64,000 nucleotides of DNA. Source: Prevotella sp. GTDB taxonomy: Bacteria > Bacteroidota > Bacteroidia > Bacteroidales > Bacteroidaceae. This document shows, in pieces, positions 44,347 through 52,604 of this stretch. Each line of letters opens with the position of its first letter. The first letter of the stretch is position 1. Made by a program: the position numbers and the translations under genes. Where the stretch lies: the NCBI GenBank assembly GCA_016286995.1, contig JAEEVA010000005.1, positions 1-64,000 on the forward strand, read 5' to 3'. The notes beneath the pieces were generated by a model, which saw only the letters and a program-made list of their open reading frames with translations, did no database searches and was not told the DNA's origin.

Positions 44347-44395
44347 GCGGAAGCAAATTTTTCACTTTTCACTTTTCACTTTTCACTTTTTTTTC
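44347..44395. repeat. Heptamer/core repeat element upstream of thioredoxin gene
   Basis: Core GCGGAAGCAAATT (44347-44359), then four TTTTCAC-type heptamers, then a T-run leading into the promoter TACCTTTGC (44397-44405). Confidence 0.8.
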
Positions 44396-44396
44396 G

Positions 44397-44405
44397 TACC
44401 TTTGC
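44397..44405 (+). promoter_or_regulatory. Promoter -7 element of the thioredoxin-like gene
   Basis: TACCTTTGC, 27 bases upstream of ATG 44432 and directly after the heptamer element. Confidence 0.65.
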
Positions 44406-44431
44406 AGCTGAAAATCATAAGCAATGATTAT

Positions 44432-44923
44432 ATGAAACAGAAAATGTTCCTTTGCCTGCTGACCTTGATGATGGTCACAGCACAAACCGCACAAGCACAG
44501 CTGCCTGCCGTCACGCTGAAGACAATTGACGGGAAAGTGGTGCGTACCGATACCCTTTCGAACAACGGTAAACCGTTCATTATCGACTTCTTCGCCACAT
44601 GGTGCAAGCCCTGTAACCGCGAGCTCGACGCCATCAGCGAGGTGTATGAGGACTGGCAGAAGGAGACTGGCGTGAAGATTTTCGCCGTGTCCATCGACCA
44701 GGCACAGAACATTCAGAAAGTGAAGCCCTTAGTCGACAACCACGGCTGGGAGTATGACGTGCTGCTCGACCCCAACGGCGACTTGAAGCGCGCCTTGGGC
44801 ATCCAGGCCATTCCCTATGTACTGGTATGCGACGGCAACGGTAAGATTGTCTACAAGCACACGGGCTACACCGACGGTGAAGAGAACGAGCTGATAGAAA
44901 AAGTGAGGGAAATTGGGAATTGA
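44432..44923 (+). CDS. Secreted thioredoxin-like protein (TlpA/ResA type)
   Basis: A 163-residue periplasmic protein. A signal peptide (1-23, MMVTAQTAQA/Q) precedes a thioredoxin fold with redox motif WCKPC (FFATWCKPCNRE, about residues 56-60) and cis-Pro segment AIPYVLV. This is the TlpA/ResA type that reduces or exchanges disulfides of envelope proteins. The neighbouring Omp28-like proteins also carry Cys pairs and are possible clients. The final residues REIGN are encoded by the heptamer repeat block that continues past the stop codon. Confidence 0.9.
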   Translation: MKQKMFLCLLTLMMVTAQTAQAQLPAVTLKTIDGKVVRTDTLSNNGKPFIIDFFATWCKPCNRELDAISEVYEDWQKETGVKIFAVSIDQAQNIQKVKPLVDNHGWEYDVLLDPNGDLKRALGIQAIPYVLVCDGNGKIVYKHTGYTDGEENELIEKVREIGN

Positions 44924-44952
44924 GAATTGACAATTGAGAATTGACAATTGAT
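44911..44952. repeat. Heptamer tandem repeats between thioredoxin and DUF6029 genes
   Basis: Alternating AATTGAG and AATTGAC heptamers start inside the thioredoxin-gene 3' end and run to the next gene's GATAGGAGATGAGAG start region. Confidence 0.85.
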
Positions 44953-44957
44953 AGGAG

Positions 44958-46520
44958 ATGAGAGGGTTTTGTCTTTGCATTTTTGTGTTCTTTGGGATAT
45001 CCACCACGTTGGCCCAGACCGACCAGGGGGTGACGCTGACTGGTAGCATTCAGAGCGACTGGCTGCTGCCCCAGAACGACGAGAAGATTGGTGCCGAGAA
45101 GACCGAAGACGTGCAGACTAATACCTATGTCGACCTGATGATGCAGAGCAAGCACGTGGATGCCGGGGCACGACTGGAATACCTGGAACATCCGCTGCCA
45201 GGTTTCGAGAACGATTTCAAGGGCTGGGGTGTCCCCCACTTCTGGGTGAAGGGACGTCTGGGCTGTGCCGAACTGACTGCCGGTACATTCTACGAGCAGT
45301 TTGGCTCGGGACTCATTCTACGCACCTACGAGGAACGTTCGTTGGGCATCGACAACTCGCTATTGGGTGGCCGCCTGGTGGTAAAACCCACCAAGGGCAT
45401 CACGCTGAAAGCCCTTTCCGGTCGCCAGCGCCGCTACTGGACGTGGAACAAGGGACTGGTCTCAGGAGCTGATGCCGAGGTACACCTGAACGAATGGATT
45501 CCCTGCATGCAGACGGCTGGCACGGAATGGATGATTGGCGCCTCGTGGGTGAACAAATACGAGAAGGAGGAAGACATCTTCGTGGACCCCACGCACAAGC
45601 TGAACCTGCCCAAGTATGTCAATGCATGGGATGTCCGAACCACACTGAATGCCGGTCCGTGGAGTCTGCTGGCTGAATATGCCCAAAAGACGCAGGACCC
45701 GTCGTTCGACAACGGCTACAACTACGACCGCGGTACGGCCGTGCTCTTTTCCGGTTCCTATTCGAAGAAGGGCCTCAGCCTGCTCGTACAAGGCAAGCGC
45801 AGCGAAAACATGTCGTTCCGCAGTCGCCGTTCACAGATAGGCACTTCGTCGTTCATCAACCATCTGCCAGCATTCACCCAGGACCACACCTACGCCTTGG
45901 CAGCCCTCTATCCCTACGCCACCCAGATAGCCGGCGGCGAATGGGCGTGGCAGGCCGAGGCAGGCTATAACTTCAAGCGCAAGACAGCTCTTGGCGGCCG
46001 CTACGGCATGAACCTGAAGGTGAACTTCTCGCACATCCGTTGGGAAGGCGTCACCTACTACCAGGACTTGGACGTGCAGCTGACGCGCAAACTGTCTCAG
46101 GCCTTCAAGCTGACGCTGATGTACATGAACCAGCGTTACAACAAGACCGTCGTCGAGGGCGAGGGTGGTATGGTTAACAGCAACATCTTCATTGCCGACG
46201 GCAAATATCAGTTCTCACCCAAGGTGACCCTGCGCGGTGAGGTACAGTATCTGACCACTCCCGACGACCAGGGCGACTGGGCCTACGGACTGCTGGAGCT
46301 GTCGCTGGCACCCCATTGGATGATTAGTGCGAGCGACATGTATAATGTGGGGGAAACCCACATTCACTATTATCAGGGCGGTGTGACGTTCAGCGCCAAT
46401 GCCCACCGCGTACAGATAGGCTACGGCCGCACCCGTGCCGGCTACAACTGTTCGGGTGGCGTCTGTCGCTATGTGCCGGCCAGCAAGGGCTTCACGCTGG
46501 CGTATAACTATACGTTCTGA
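44958..46520 (+). CDS. DUF6029-like outer membrane protein
   Basis: A 520-residue protein. The first 20 residues (MRGFCLCIFVFFGISTTLAQ) work as a signal peptide and are encoded by T/G-rich repeat DNA. The rest is a beta-rich, aromatic pattern with a C-terminal Phe (FTLAYNYTF), as in outer membrane barrels. AGTFYEQFGSGLILRTYEERSLGIDNSL near residue 105 matches a conserved stretch of the DUF6029 family. Function unknown. The gene lies in a block of secreted proteins. Confidence 0.75.
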   Translation: MRGFCLCIFVFFGISTTLAQTDQGVTLTGSIQSDWLLPQNDEKIGAEKTEDVQTNTYVDLMMQSKHVDAGARLEYLEHPLPGFENDFKGWGVPHFWVKGRLGCAELTAGTFYEQFGSGLILRTYEERSLGIDNSLLGGRLVVKPTKGITLKALSGRQRRYWTWNKGLVSGADAEVHLNEWIPCMQTAGTEWMIGASWVNKYEKEEDIFVDPTHKLNLPKYVNAWDVRTTLNAGPWSLLAEYAQKTQDPSFDNGYNYDRGTAVLFSGSYSKKGLSLLVQGKRSENMSFRSRRSQIGTSSFINHLPAFTQDHTYALAALYPYATQIAGGEWAWQAEAGYNFKRKTALGGRYGMNLKVNFSHIRWEGVTYYQDLDVQLTRKLSQAFKLTLMYMNQRYNKTVVEGEGGMVNSNIFIADGKYQFSPKVTLRGEVQYLTTPDDQGDWAYGLLELSLAPHWMISASDMYNVGETHIHYYQGGVTFSANAHRVQIGYGRTRAGYNCSGGVCRYVPASKGFTLAYNYTF

Positions 46521-46562
46521 GATAATTGAAGATTGAGAATTGATAATTGACAATTGATAAGA
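46521..46562. repeat. Six tandem heptamers between DUF6029 and Omp28-like genes
   Basis: GATAATT, GAAGATT, GAGAATT, GATAATT, GACAATT and GATAAGA run from the base after the stop codon to 1 base before ATG 46564. Confidence 0.9.
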
Positions 46563-46563
46563 G

Positions 46564-47406
46564 ATGAGAGTTTTTTCTGAACACAAAGACACAAAGGCAC
46601 GAAGGTTTTTATCTTCGTGGTTGACAACGTTGTGCCTTTGCACTTTCGTGTTCCATCTATTTTCCTGCAGCCATATCGACGAGGCCGACCGGCTCATCTA
46701 TGTGAAACCGGCTGCCGCCAAGCGCTGCGTGTTGCTCGAAGACTTCACCGGCCAGCGATGCGTTAACTGTCCGAAGGCCACCGACATCATCGCCCAGCTG
46801 GAGGAAGAGTATGGTGACTCTGCATTCATTGCCGTCGGCATCCACGGTGGTCCGTTGGGCTTCCATGGTAACGCCAATCTCACCGGTCTGGCCACCGACA
46901 CTGGCGACGAATACTACAACCACTGGCACCTGGAATACCAGCCCGTAGGACTCATCAATCGCCACGGTGCCGTGAACTATACCGACTGGCCAGCCATCGT
47001 CAAGGAAGAGTTGGCAAAGCCTGCCCCTATGACCATCGAGGCCGAAGCCACGATGGACAACGACGGTCACATGATAGACATCAACCTGACAATAATGGGA
47101 ACCGACGGCAATACAACCGGCAAGCTACAAATCTGGCTGCTCGAAGACCGCATTGAGGCCATGCAACTCATGCCCGACGGCACAGCCAACAGCAAATATC
47201 TGCACAACCACGTGCTGCGAACAGCCGTCAACGGCACTTGGGGCGAGGACTTCAGCATCAAGGAGGGCGAGACAAAGGTTGTCAAAAAATCGCTGGAACG
47301 TGATTTGTCGTGGGACTACAACACGCTGAGCATTGTCGCCTTCGTCTATAATGACCAAGGAGTCCAGCAGGCTGCAAAGGCCCACGTTGAGAAAATTAAG
47401 AATTAA
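46564..47406 (+). CDS. Omp28-like lipoprotein with Cys pair
   Basis: A 280-residue protein. Residues about 40-150 carry CVLLEDFTGQRCVNCPKATDIIAQL and FIAVGIHGGPLGF, the thioredoxin-like start of Omp28-related proteins. The C-terminal half is beta-rich. A lipobox LFSC near residue 36 makes a surface lipoprotein likely. The unusual N-terminal 35 residues (including TTLCLCTFVFHLFSC) are encoded by an inverted repeat of T/G-rich DNA (46580-46651), so the true start is uncertain. It lies 43 bases after the DUF6029 gene. Confidence 0.82.
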   Translation: MRVFSEHKDTKARRFLSSWLTTLCLCTFVFHLFSCSHIDEADRLIYVKPAAAKRCVLLEDFTGQRCVNCPKATDIIAQLEEEYGDSAFIAVGIHGGPLGFHGNANLTGLATDTGDEYYNHWHLEYQPVGLINRHGAVNYTDWPAIVKEELAKPAPMTIEAEATMDNDGHMIDINLTIMGTDGNTTGKLQIWLLEDRIEAMQLMPDGTANSKYLHNHVLRTAVNGTWGEDFSIKEGETKVVKKSLERDLSWDYNTLSIVAFVYNDQGVQQAAKAHVEKIKN

Positions 47407-47459
47407 GAGTTAAGAATTAAGAGTTGTCGGCATTGCCGATTAAGAATTAAGAATTAAAG
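47401..47459. repeat. Heptamer repeats around a TCGGC/GCCGA hairpin
   Basis: AATTAAG/AGTTAAG units, then core TCGGCATTGCCGA (47427-47439), then AATTAAG units. It has the same design as 7081-7145 and overlaps the stop codon at 47404-47406. Confidence 0.85.
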
Positions 47460-47468
47460 ATGATGCTT

Positions 47469-48092
47469 ATGAAGAAATTATTTACGCTTAGCATGTTCCT
47501 GCTGGCCACAGCTTGGGCCATGGCACAGGATAGCAACACTTTCCAGTTTGTCGACAAGGACGGCAATGTGGTGGCTGACGGAACAACCATTACTGTCAAG
47601 GACCTCACAGAAGATGTCTTTTTAGGTAACTTTATCAGCACAGGACTGTCTGTGAAGAACACCTCCACGGCAGCAGCCTCCATTCAACTGTCGTACAACA
47701 TCGAGACCATCGACAACGGCATGTTCCAGATTTGCTTCCCTGAAAACTGCATCACTCGGAGTGAAGCAGGAGAATACATGACGACCAAAGGTAGTCTGAA
47801 TGCCGGCGTACAGCGCGATTTGCAGTGCGAATGGTTTCCTGAAACCTACGGCACTTGCAAGGCCCATCTGGCCATTGAGGTGCTAAGTGCCTTTGGCACC
47901 AAAGTTGCCGACGGTCCGGCAGTGACGGTCATCTTCAACTATGCCGACCCGTCTCGTATAGAGAATATTCAGCAGGGTACTGTTGTCACCGACAGCTACA
48001 ACCTGCAAGGCCAACACGCAGCTGAAGGTCACAAGGGACTTACCATTAGCCGACTTTCCAACGGAAAAACAATTAAACACATTACAAAATAA
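47469..48092 (+). CDS. Secreted protein with C-terminal sorting-like tail
   Basis: A 207-residue protein that I do not assign to a family. The signal peptide is LFTLSMFLLATAWAMAQD. The core is beta-rich with two Cys (ICFPENC, DLQCEWF) that may form a disulfide. The last 35 residues (TDSYNLQGQHAAEGHKGLTI...SNGKTIKHITK) resemble the C-terminal domain that marks type IX secretion substrates in Bacteroidetes. ATG 47469 is favoured because MKKLFTLS begins a normal signal peptide. It lies 14 bases before the larger Omp28-like gene. Confidence 0.62.
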   Translation: MKKLFTLSMFLLATAWAMAQDSNTFQFVDKDGNVVADGTTITVKDLTEDVFLGNFISTGLSVKNTSTAAASIQLSYNIETIDNGMFQICFPENCITRSEAGEYMTTKGSLNAGVQRDLQCEWFPETYGTCKAHLAIEVLSAFGTKVADGPAVTVIFNYADPSRIENIQQGTVVTDSYNLQGQHAAEGHKGLTISRLSNGKTIKHITK

Positions 48093-48105
48093 ACATTATT
48101 AGCTT

Positions 48106-50025
48106 ATGAAAAAGTTTTTTACCCTTATTACCTTGCTCGCCACAGTCGGTGTGCTGAGCATGCAGGCACAAGCATTCCAGAAGGCACCCTTCAAGTCTGC
48201 TACTGCTTCGTCAAGAGCCCAGCGTGCCATCATCGAACCGGGAGCCAATCAGGTTTGGTGGGGCTACGTTTCTAACAATACCAGTTTAAGTGGGCTGGGT
48301 GTCCAGGCAAAAGACACCTATCATTGTGCCATCTTCATACCTGGTAATCATGTTATAGCTGGTGGCAAAACTATCCAAGCCGTCCGCTTTGGTTTGGTTG
48401 CTCCCAATGCCACAAACGCCAAGGTATGGATTGCCAGTAAGAAACCGTCAACCATTGACAATACGAACTGCATCGATATTGTTGACGTCCCACAGTCAGA
48501 TCTTGGCAATATAAACATTGATATACCTCTTAACACACCTTACACCATTCCTTCTACGGGTGTCTATGTCGGCTATTCATTCACCATATCAGCAATATCT
48601 AATTCTGATGATCAGTTTCCTATCTTAATAACAGGCAGCGATGCTCCCAACACACTGATCATTAAAACAGATACCAATGTCCCTAGTTGGAGTGACATGA
48701 ACGGACAAGGTTTCGGCAGTTTGTTCCTGCAAGTTCTGCTTGAAGGAGACTTTGGCGACAACGACGTTACACCCTTAGACTTCGGTCCCGTCTATGGAGA
48801 AATTAACAAGACTGGCGGTGCAGCATTTGTCATTAACAACAACGGCTATTCTCCTGTTTCCAGCGTCGACTACATCATCACTACTGACGGCAATGACAGC
48901 CAGGAATTCCACGCCACCATTGAACCCGCTGTTCCTGGTTTTTCGGCAGGATACATGGGAGCCATCATTCCTGCAGAAGCAGAGCAATGCATCAAGAACA
49001 AAACCCTGACCATTACTAAGGTCAATGGTAACGAGAATAATGCCACCGACAAGACGGCCTCATTCACGATGTATTCGTTAAGTGAAATCATCGACCGTAC
49101 CGTCATCGTGGAACAATTCACCGGTACAGGCTGCGGATGGTGTCCACGTGGACATGTCGGCATGGCCAAGATGCGTGAAGCCTTTGGCGACCGTTTCGCA
49201 GGCGTAGCACTCCATCAGTATAGTGGCCAGTCGTCCGATGCCATGAACATTGCCACCAACAAATACGCTAAGCTCAGTTTCAGCGGTGCTCCATCGGCAC
49301 GCATCAATCGCGGCGCAGAGGTAGACCCCTATTACGGCTCATACAATGACATTCTGGAAGATATGAATGAAGAACTGGCCATTCCCGCACTAGCTGAGGT
49401 ACAGGTCAGCGGCAACTTCAACGAAGACAAAACGAAGGTGGACGCCAAAGCCAACCTTCGTCCGCTATTCGACGGCACCTATAAGCTGGAGTTCGTACTG
49501 GTGGCCGACGGCTTGACAGGTACTGGTTCAGGCTGGAATCAGACTAACTACTACAGCTATGCTTACGCCAGCCAGACGGGCATTACCAAAGCCGGTCTAC
49601 CTGATGACCTGAAATATCTCTATGATACTCCTGCAACATTTAACCCCATCTTCAACGACGTCGCCATTGCCAGCTCGTATGTCAGCGGCTCCAACAAGGT
49701 TCCTGCCCAGACGCTGACATCCGGTGAGACCAGTGAGGTCAGCTACACGGTATCAATGCCCACCTACACCAAGTTGAAGAATGCCCTGCAGTATGACCAG
49801 ATCTACGTCCTTGCCATTCTGATTGACAGCAGCAACAAGGTTGTCAACGTGGCCAAGGCCAAGGTGGCCGACTACGACCCCACTGGCATCAGCGCCGTCA
49901 GCAGTAACAACGCCACTGAGACTGTCCGCTACACCCTCGACGGTCGTCAGATTACTGCTCCGCAGCACGGTCTGAACATCATCAAGATGAGTGACGGCAC
50001 CGTCCGTAAGGTCGTGGTTAAGTGA
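48106..50025 (+). CDS. Omp28-like secreted protein with C-terminal sorting-like domain
   Basis: A 639-residue protein: signal peptide (1-23), an N-terminal beta-sandwich region (about 35-210) with similarity in style to carbohydrate- or protein-binding modules, then an Omp28-type thioredoxin-like domain starting VIVEQFTGTGCGWCPRGHVGMAKM near residue 333 (CGWC motif). A further beta domain follows. The last residues VRYTLDGRQITAPQHGLNIIKMS and VRKVVVK look like a type IX secretion C-terminal domain. It probably is exported to the cell surface. It ends a block of genes likely cotranscribed from 44432. Confidence 0.82.
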   Translation: MKKFFTLITLLATVGVLSMQAQAFQKAPFKSATASSRAQRAIIEPGANQVWWGYVSNNTSLSGLGVQAKDTYHCAIFIPGNHVIAGGKTIQAVRFGLVAPNATNAKVWIASKKPSTIDNTNCIDIVDVPQSDLGNINIDIPLNTPYTIPSTGVYVGYSFTISAISNSDDQFPILITGSDAPNTLIIKTDTNVPSWSDMNGQGFGSLFLQVLLEGDFGDNDVTPLDFGPVYGEINKTGGAAFVINNNGYSPVSSVDYIITTDGNDSQEFHATIEPAVPGFSAGYMGAIIPAEAEQCIKNKTLTITKVNGNENNATDKTASFTMYSLSEIIDRTVIVEQFTGTGCGWCPRGHVGMAKMREAFGDRFAGVALHQYSGQSSDAMNIATNKYAKLSFSGAPSARINRGAEVDPYYGSYNDILEDMNEELAIPALAEVQVSGNFNEDKTKVDAKANLRPLFDGTYKLEFVLVADGLTGTGSGWNQTNYYSYAYASQTGITKAGLPDDLKYLYDTPATFNPIFNDVAIASSYVSGSNKVPAQTLTSGETSEVSYTVSMPTYTKLKNALQYDQIYVLAILIDSSNKVVNVAKAKVADYDPTGISAVSSNNATETVRYTLDGRQITAPQHGLNIIKMSDGTVRKVVVK

Positions 50026-50044
50026 GAGGGATGAATACAATGAC

Positions 50045-50084
50045 AGCAGGCACTCCTCGACTGAAGGGGTGCCTGCTTTTGTTT
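50045..50084 (+). terminator. Intrinsic terminator of the secreted-protein block
   Basis: AGCAGGCACTCC (50045-50056) pairs with GGGGTGCCTGCT (50066-50077), 12 base pairs including one G-T, followed by TTTTGTTT. Confidence 0.85.
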
Positions 50085-50175
50085 ATGGAGTGCTTGCGGA
50101 AGAGGGACATCGCTTTATAGGGAAATTCCTTTGGAGGTTTAGGGGATTTCCTTTTATTTGCAGGCTGATTGTTGC

Positions 50176-50184
50176 TATCTTTGC
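50176..50184 (+). promoter_or_regulatory. Promoter -7 element of the small barrel gene
   Basis: TATCTTTGC, 32 bases upstream of ATG 50217. Confidence 0.65.
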
Positions 50185-50216
50185 AGCGTCGAACAAATAA
50201 AAATACTACGACGCTT

Positions 50217-50897
50217 ATGAAGAAGATGATGATGATCATGCTGAGCTTGTTGCTCGCAGTGCCGACAATGGCACAATACGGACGACGCCATCCGGAGCCG
50301 CGTCCACGTTACGCCCCAGCCCGCCAGACAGCTCCCAGCTACCGCAGGGTGCCTACCGACGTCTATTACGGTGTGCGCATCGGTGCGGCATTCTCGACGG
50401 TGAACTCCGACGATCCCTATTTGGACGGCGGCTCGATGCGCACCGGTCTGAACGTCGGAGCTGCCATCGGCCTGCAGGTTGCTCCACTCACACCGATTTA
50501 TTTTGAGACAGGACTGTCGTATGTAGAGAAGGGCGGCACTGGTCATGTTGACGGTGCGAAGTTCACCTACAGCTTGAACTATCTGGAGATGCCACTGGTG
50601 CTGAAGTATCAGGTTTTCGTCGACAACATGCTGAGCATACAGCCGTTCCTTGGCGGCTATCTGGCTGTGGGCATCGACGGTAAGATCAAGGACTTCGGCA
50701 ACCGCCACGCCTTCAGCTCGTTTGGCGACGAAGGCTTCAAACGCTTCGATGGCGGCATCAGGGTGGGCTGCGGTCTGCAGTTCAATTACCTGTATGCTGA
50801 GGTGGGTTACGACTTCGGACTGGCCAACATCGGCCACGACAACTTCGACACCACGCGAACAGGTTCCCTGTTTGCCACCATCGGCGTGAATTTCTGA
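50217..50897 (+). CDS. Outer membrane beta-barrel protein (porin family)
   Basis: A 226-residue protein with signal peptide (MKKMMMIMLSLLLAVPTMAQ) and a short Arg/Pro-rich linker (RRHPEPRPRYAPARQTAPS). A typical eight-strand barrel follows (YYGVRIGAAFSTVNSD, IGLQVAPLTPIYFETGLSYV, ...FATIGVNF) with a terminal Phe. This is the PorT/OprF-like porin family of Bacteroidetes. Function is not further predictable. It has its own promoter and ends 34 bases before the convergent FadL-type gene. Confidence 0.85.
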   Translation: MKKMMMIMLSLLLAVPTMAQYGRRHPEPRPRYAPARQTAPSYRRVPTDVYYGVRIGAAFSTVNSDDPYLDGGSMRTGLNVGAAIGLQVAPLTPIYFETGLSYVEKGGTGHVDGAKFTYSLNYLEMPLVLKYQVFVDNMLSIQPFLGGYLAVGIDGKIKDFGNRHAFSSFGDEGFKRFDGGIRVGCGLQFNYLYAEVGYDFGLANIGHDNFDTTRTGSLFATIGVNF

Positions 50898-50930
50898 TAC
50901 CAGCGTTAGCCGGCTCTAAACTATGAACTC

Positions 50931-52409
50931 TTAAAAGTCCACCTGACAGCCGATGCCGAGCACGCGGTTAGTGCGGGTGAAGGTGTCGCTGACGCCCTCA
51001 GCAGGGTAATCATTGCGGTGATACTTGTCGTACATGGTCTGGAAGTAGGCAGCAGAGAGGGTGACATTGGGCTGCACCTTGTAGCTGAAGCCAAGGCCCA
51101 TGCTGTAGCTATTGACGACAAATGACATATCATTCATGTATTGGTCAGTGAGTCCGTAGCGTGTCAGCTGACCACCACAAGAGACGTTCAGGCGGTCGGT
51201 GACGTCCCACTCGGCACCAACCAGGAACTCGTTGCTGTTGTGGTCGAGCAGGTCCTGCGTGTTGTTATACCAGTCGGCCTGCTTGTCGAAATAGTGATGC
51301 CAGCCCAGATTGACGCGCACATCGTCGATGGGACTCCACTGGGCACCGATGGTGAGCAGTGCGGGAACGTCCTCATTGACTTCCTCGCCGTCGCGGAACT
51401 TGTTGACGGCGGCAATCTCGCTGGCTTCGTTGACGGTCGATTCATTCTTCATGCGTACCTGCGTCTTGAACTCATACTTGGCAGCAAAGTTGAAACGGCC
51501 CGTCTTATAGTCGACACCGATAATGGGAGCCAGTCCCAGACTGGTCTGGTTACACAGCAGGTTAACTCCCTGGGCGTACTTCTGCAGATTGTTCAGATTA
51601 TGGCGCGTACCTTCTAACTGAACCTGCTTGGCGGTCAGTTCGGCTGGAACTGGAGCACCCATGGTCTCGTACTGGGCAATAGCGGCATTCACCAGGTCGA
51701 GACCGTTGTTGACGGTAGTGGCGGCACCCTGCAGGAAGTCGGCAAAGTCGACGTATCCGCCCTCGGTCTTCACCTGGATGTTACTGATCTTGGCCTTATA
51801 GGTAGCATCGCCGTAGAGCAAACGCAAGCCACCATAGACCGACAGGTGTGGGTCAATCTTATAGGCTGCACCAAACTGGAAGCCGAAATAATACTGACGT
51901 CCGCGCATAAAACCGTCCATGTCGTAGCCCTGTGCACCCAGGGGCTGCAACTGGTTGGCAATGCTACCTACAACGCTCTCGAAGGAGCCGAGACCGTCGC
52001 CGAACTCACAGGCACCGCCACCGCCTGGGACGGAGATGTTTGCCTGGATGCTCCAGTTGCCAGTGTTATAGGCGGCCTGCAGGGAGGGAATGATAGGGGC
52101 GTCAGCCACACCCTCGAACTCCTTGACGCTCTGTCCGTTGTTCTTCTTGCCCAATGCAAAGACAGGATTGGTAGAAGTGATGGTACGCGTCTGGTGAGCA
52201 TACTGCCAGTTGAAGGCGATGTGGAAGCCTTCGTTCATGAACGCCACGCCAGCAGGATTGGAGTAGACACCGTCCAGTCCGATGGCTGCATCGCGTGCAG
52301 GGTTCTTCAGAAACAAAATACTCTGGTTCGTGTTGGTTAAGATGCCTCCAGCAAAAGCTGAAGCTGCTGCCGTCGTAAAAACAATCAGCGACAAAATAAA
52401 CTTTTTCAT
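50931..52409 (-). CDS. FadL/OMPP1 family outer membrane transporter
   Basis: A 492-residue barrel protein. The signal peptide is FILSLIVFTTAAASAFA, and the mature N-terminus GGILTNTNQSILFLKNPARDA with SNPAGVAF near residue 51 is typical of the FadL family plug region. The C-terminus ends in a strand with terminal Phe (GIGCQVDF). Members take up long-chain fatty acids or other hydrophobic molecules. The gene is single, with a promoter at 52442-52450. Confidence 0.9.
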   Translation of the reverse strand: MKKFILSLIVFTTAAASAFAGGILTNTNQSILFLKNPARDAAIGLDGVYSNPAGVAFMNEGFHIAFNWQYAHQTRTITSTNPVFALGKKNNGQSVKEFEGVADAPIIPSLQAAYNTGNWSIQANISVPGGGGACEFGDGLGSFESVVGSIANQLQPLGAQGYDMDGFMRGRQYYFGFQFGAAYKIDPHLSVYGGLRLLYGDATYKAKISNIQVKTEGGYVDFADFLQGAATTVNNGLDLVNAAIAQYETMGAPVPAELTAKQVQLEGTRHNLNNLQKYAQGVNLLCNQTSLGLAPIIGVDYKTGRFNFAAKYEFKTQVRMKNESTVNEASEIAAVNKFRDGEEVNEDVPALLTIGAQWSPIDDVRVNLGWHHYFDKQADWYNNTQDLLDHNSNEFLVGAEWDVTDRLNVSCGGQLTRYGLTDQYMNDMSFVVNSYSMGLGFSYKVQPNVTLSAAYFQTMYDKYHRNDYPAEGVSDTFTRTNRVLGIGCQVDF

Positions 52410-52441
52410 TATCCTTTAAACAATTTTTGTTAAAATCGGGT

Positions 52442-52450
52442 GCAAAGGTA
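52442..52450 (-). promoter_or_regulatory. Promoter -7 element of the FadL-type gene
   Basis: Minus-strand TACCTTTGC (plus 52442-52450), 32 bases upstream of the start codon. Confidence 0.65.
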
Positions 52451-52604
52451 TTACTTTTGCACAAAACAGCAACAAGAGTGCAATTCCTTTTAAGGTATAT
52501 TAACTAAAAACAGCACACTTTCTGCACAAATGTGCGAAAATGTGCATGTTTTTAGTGTTTATTTGTCACTCAACGCTCATCCACCCAAGGAGCGGAACAA
52601 GAGG

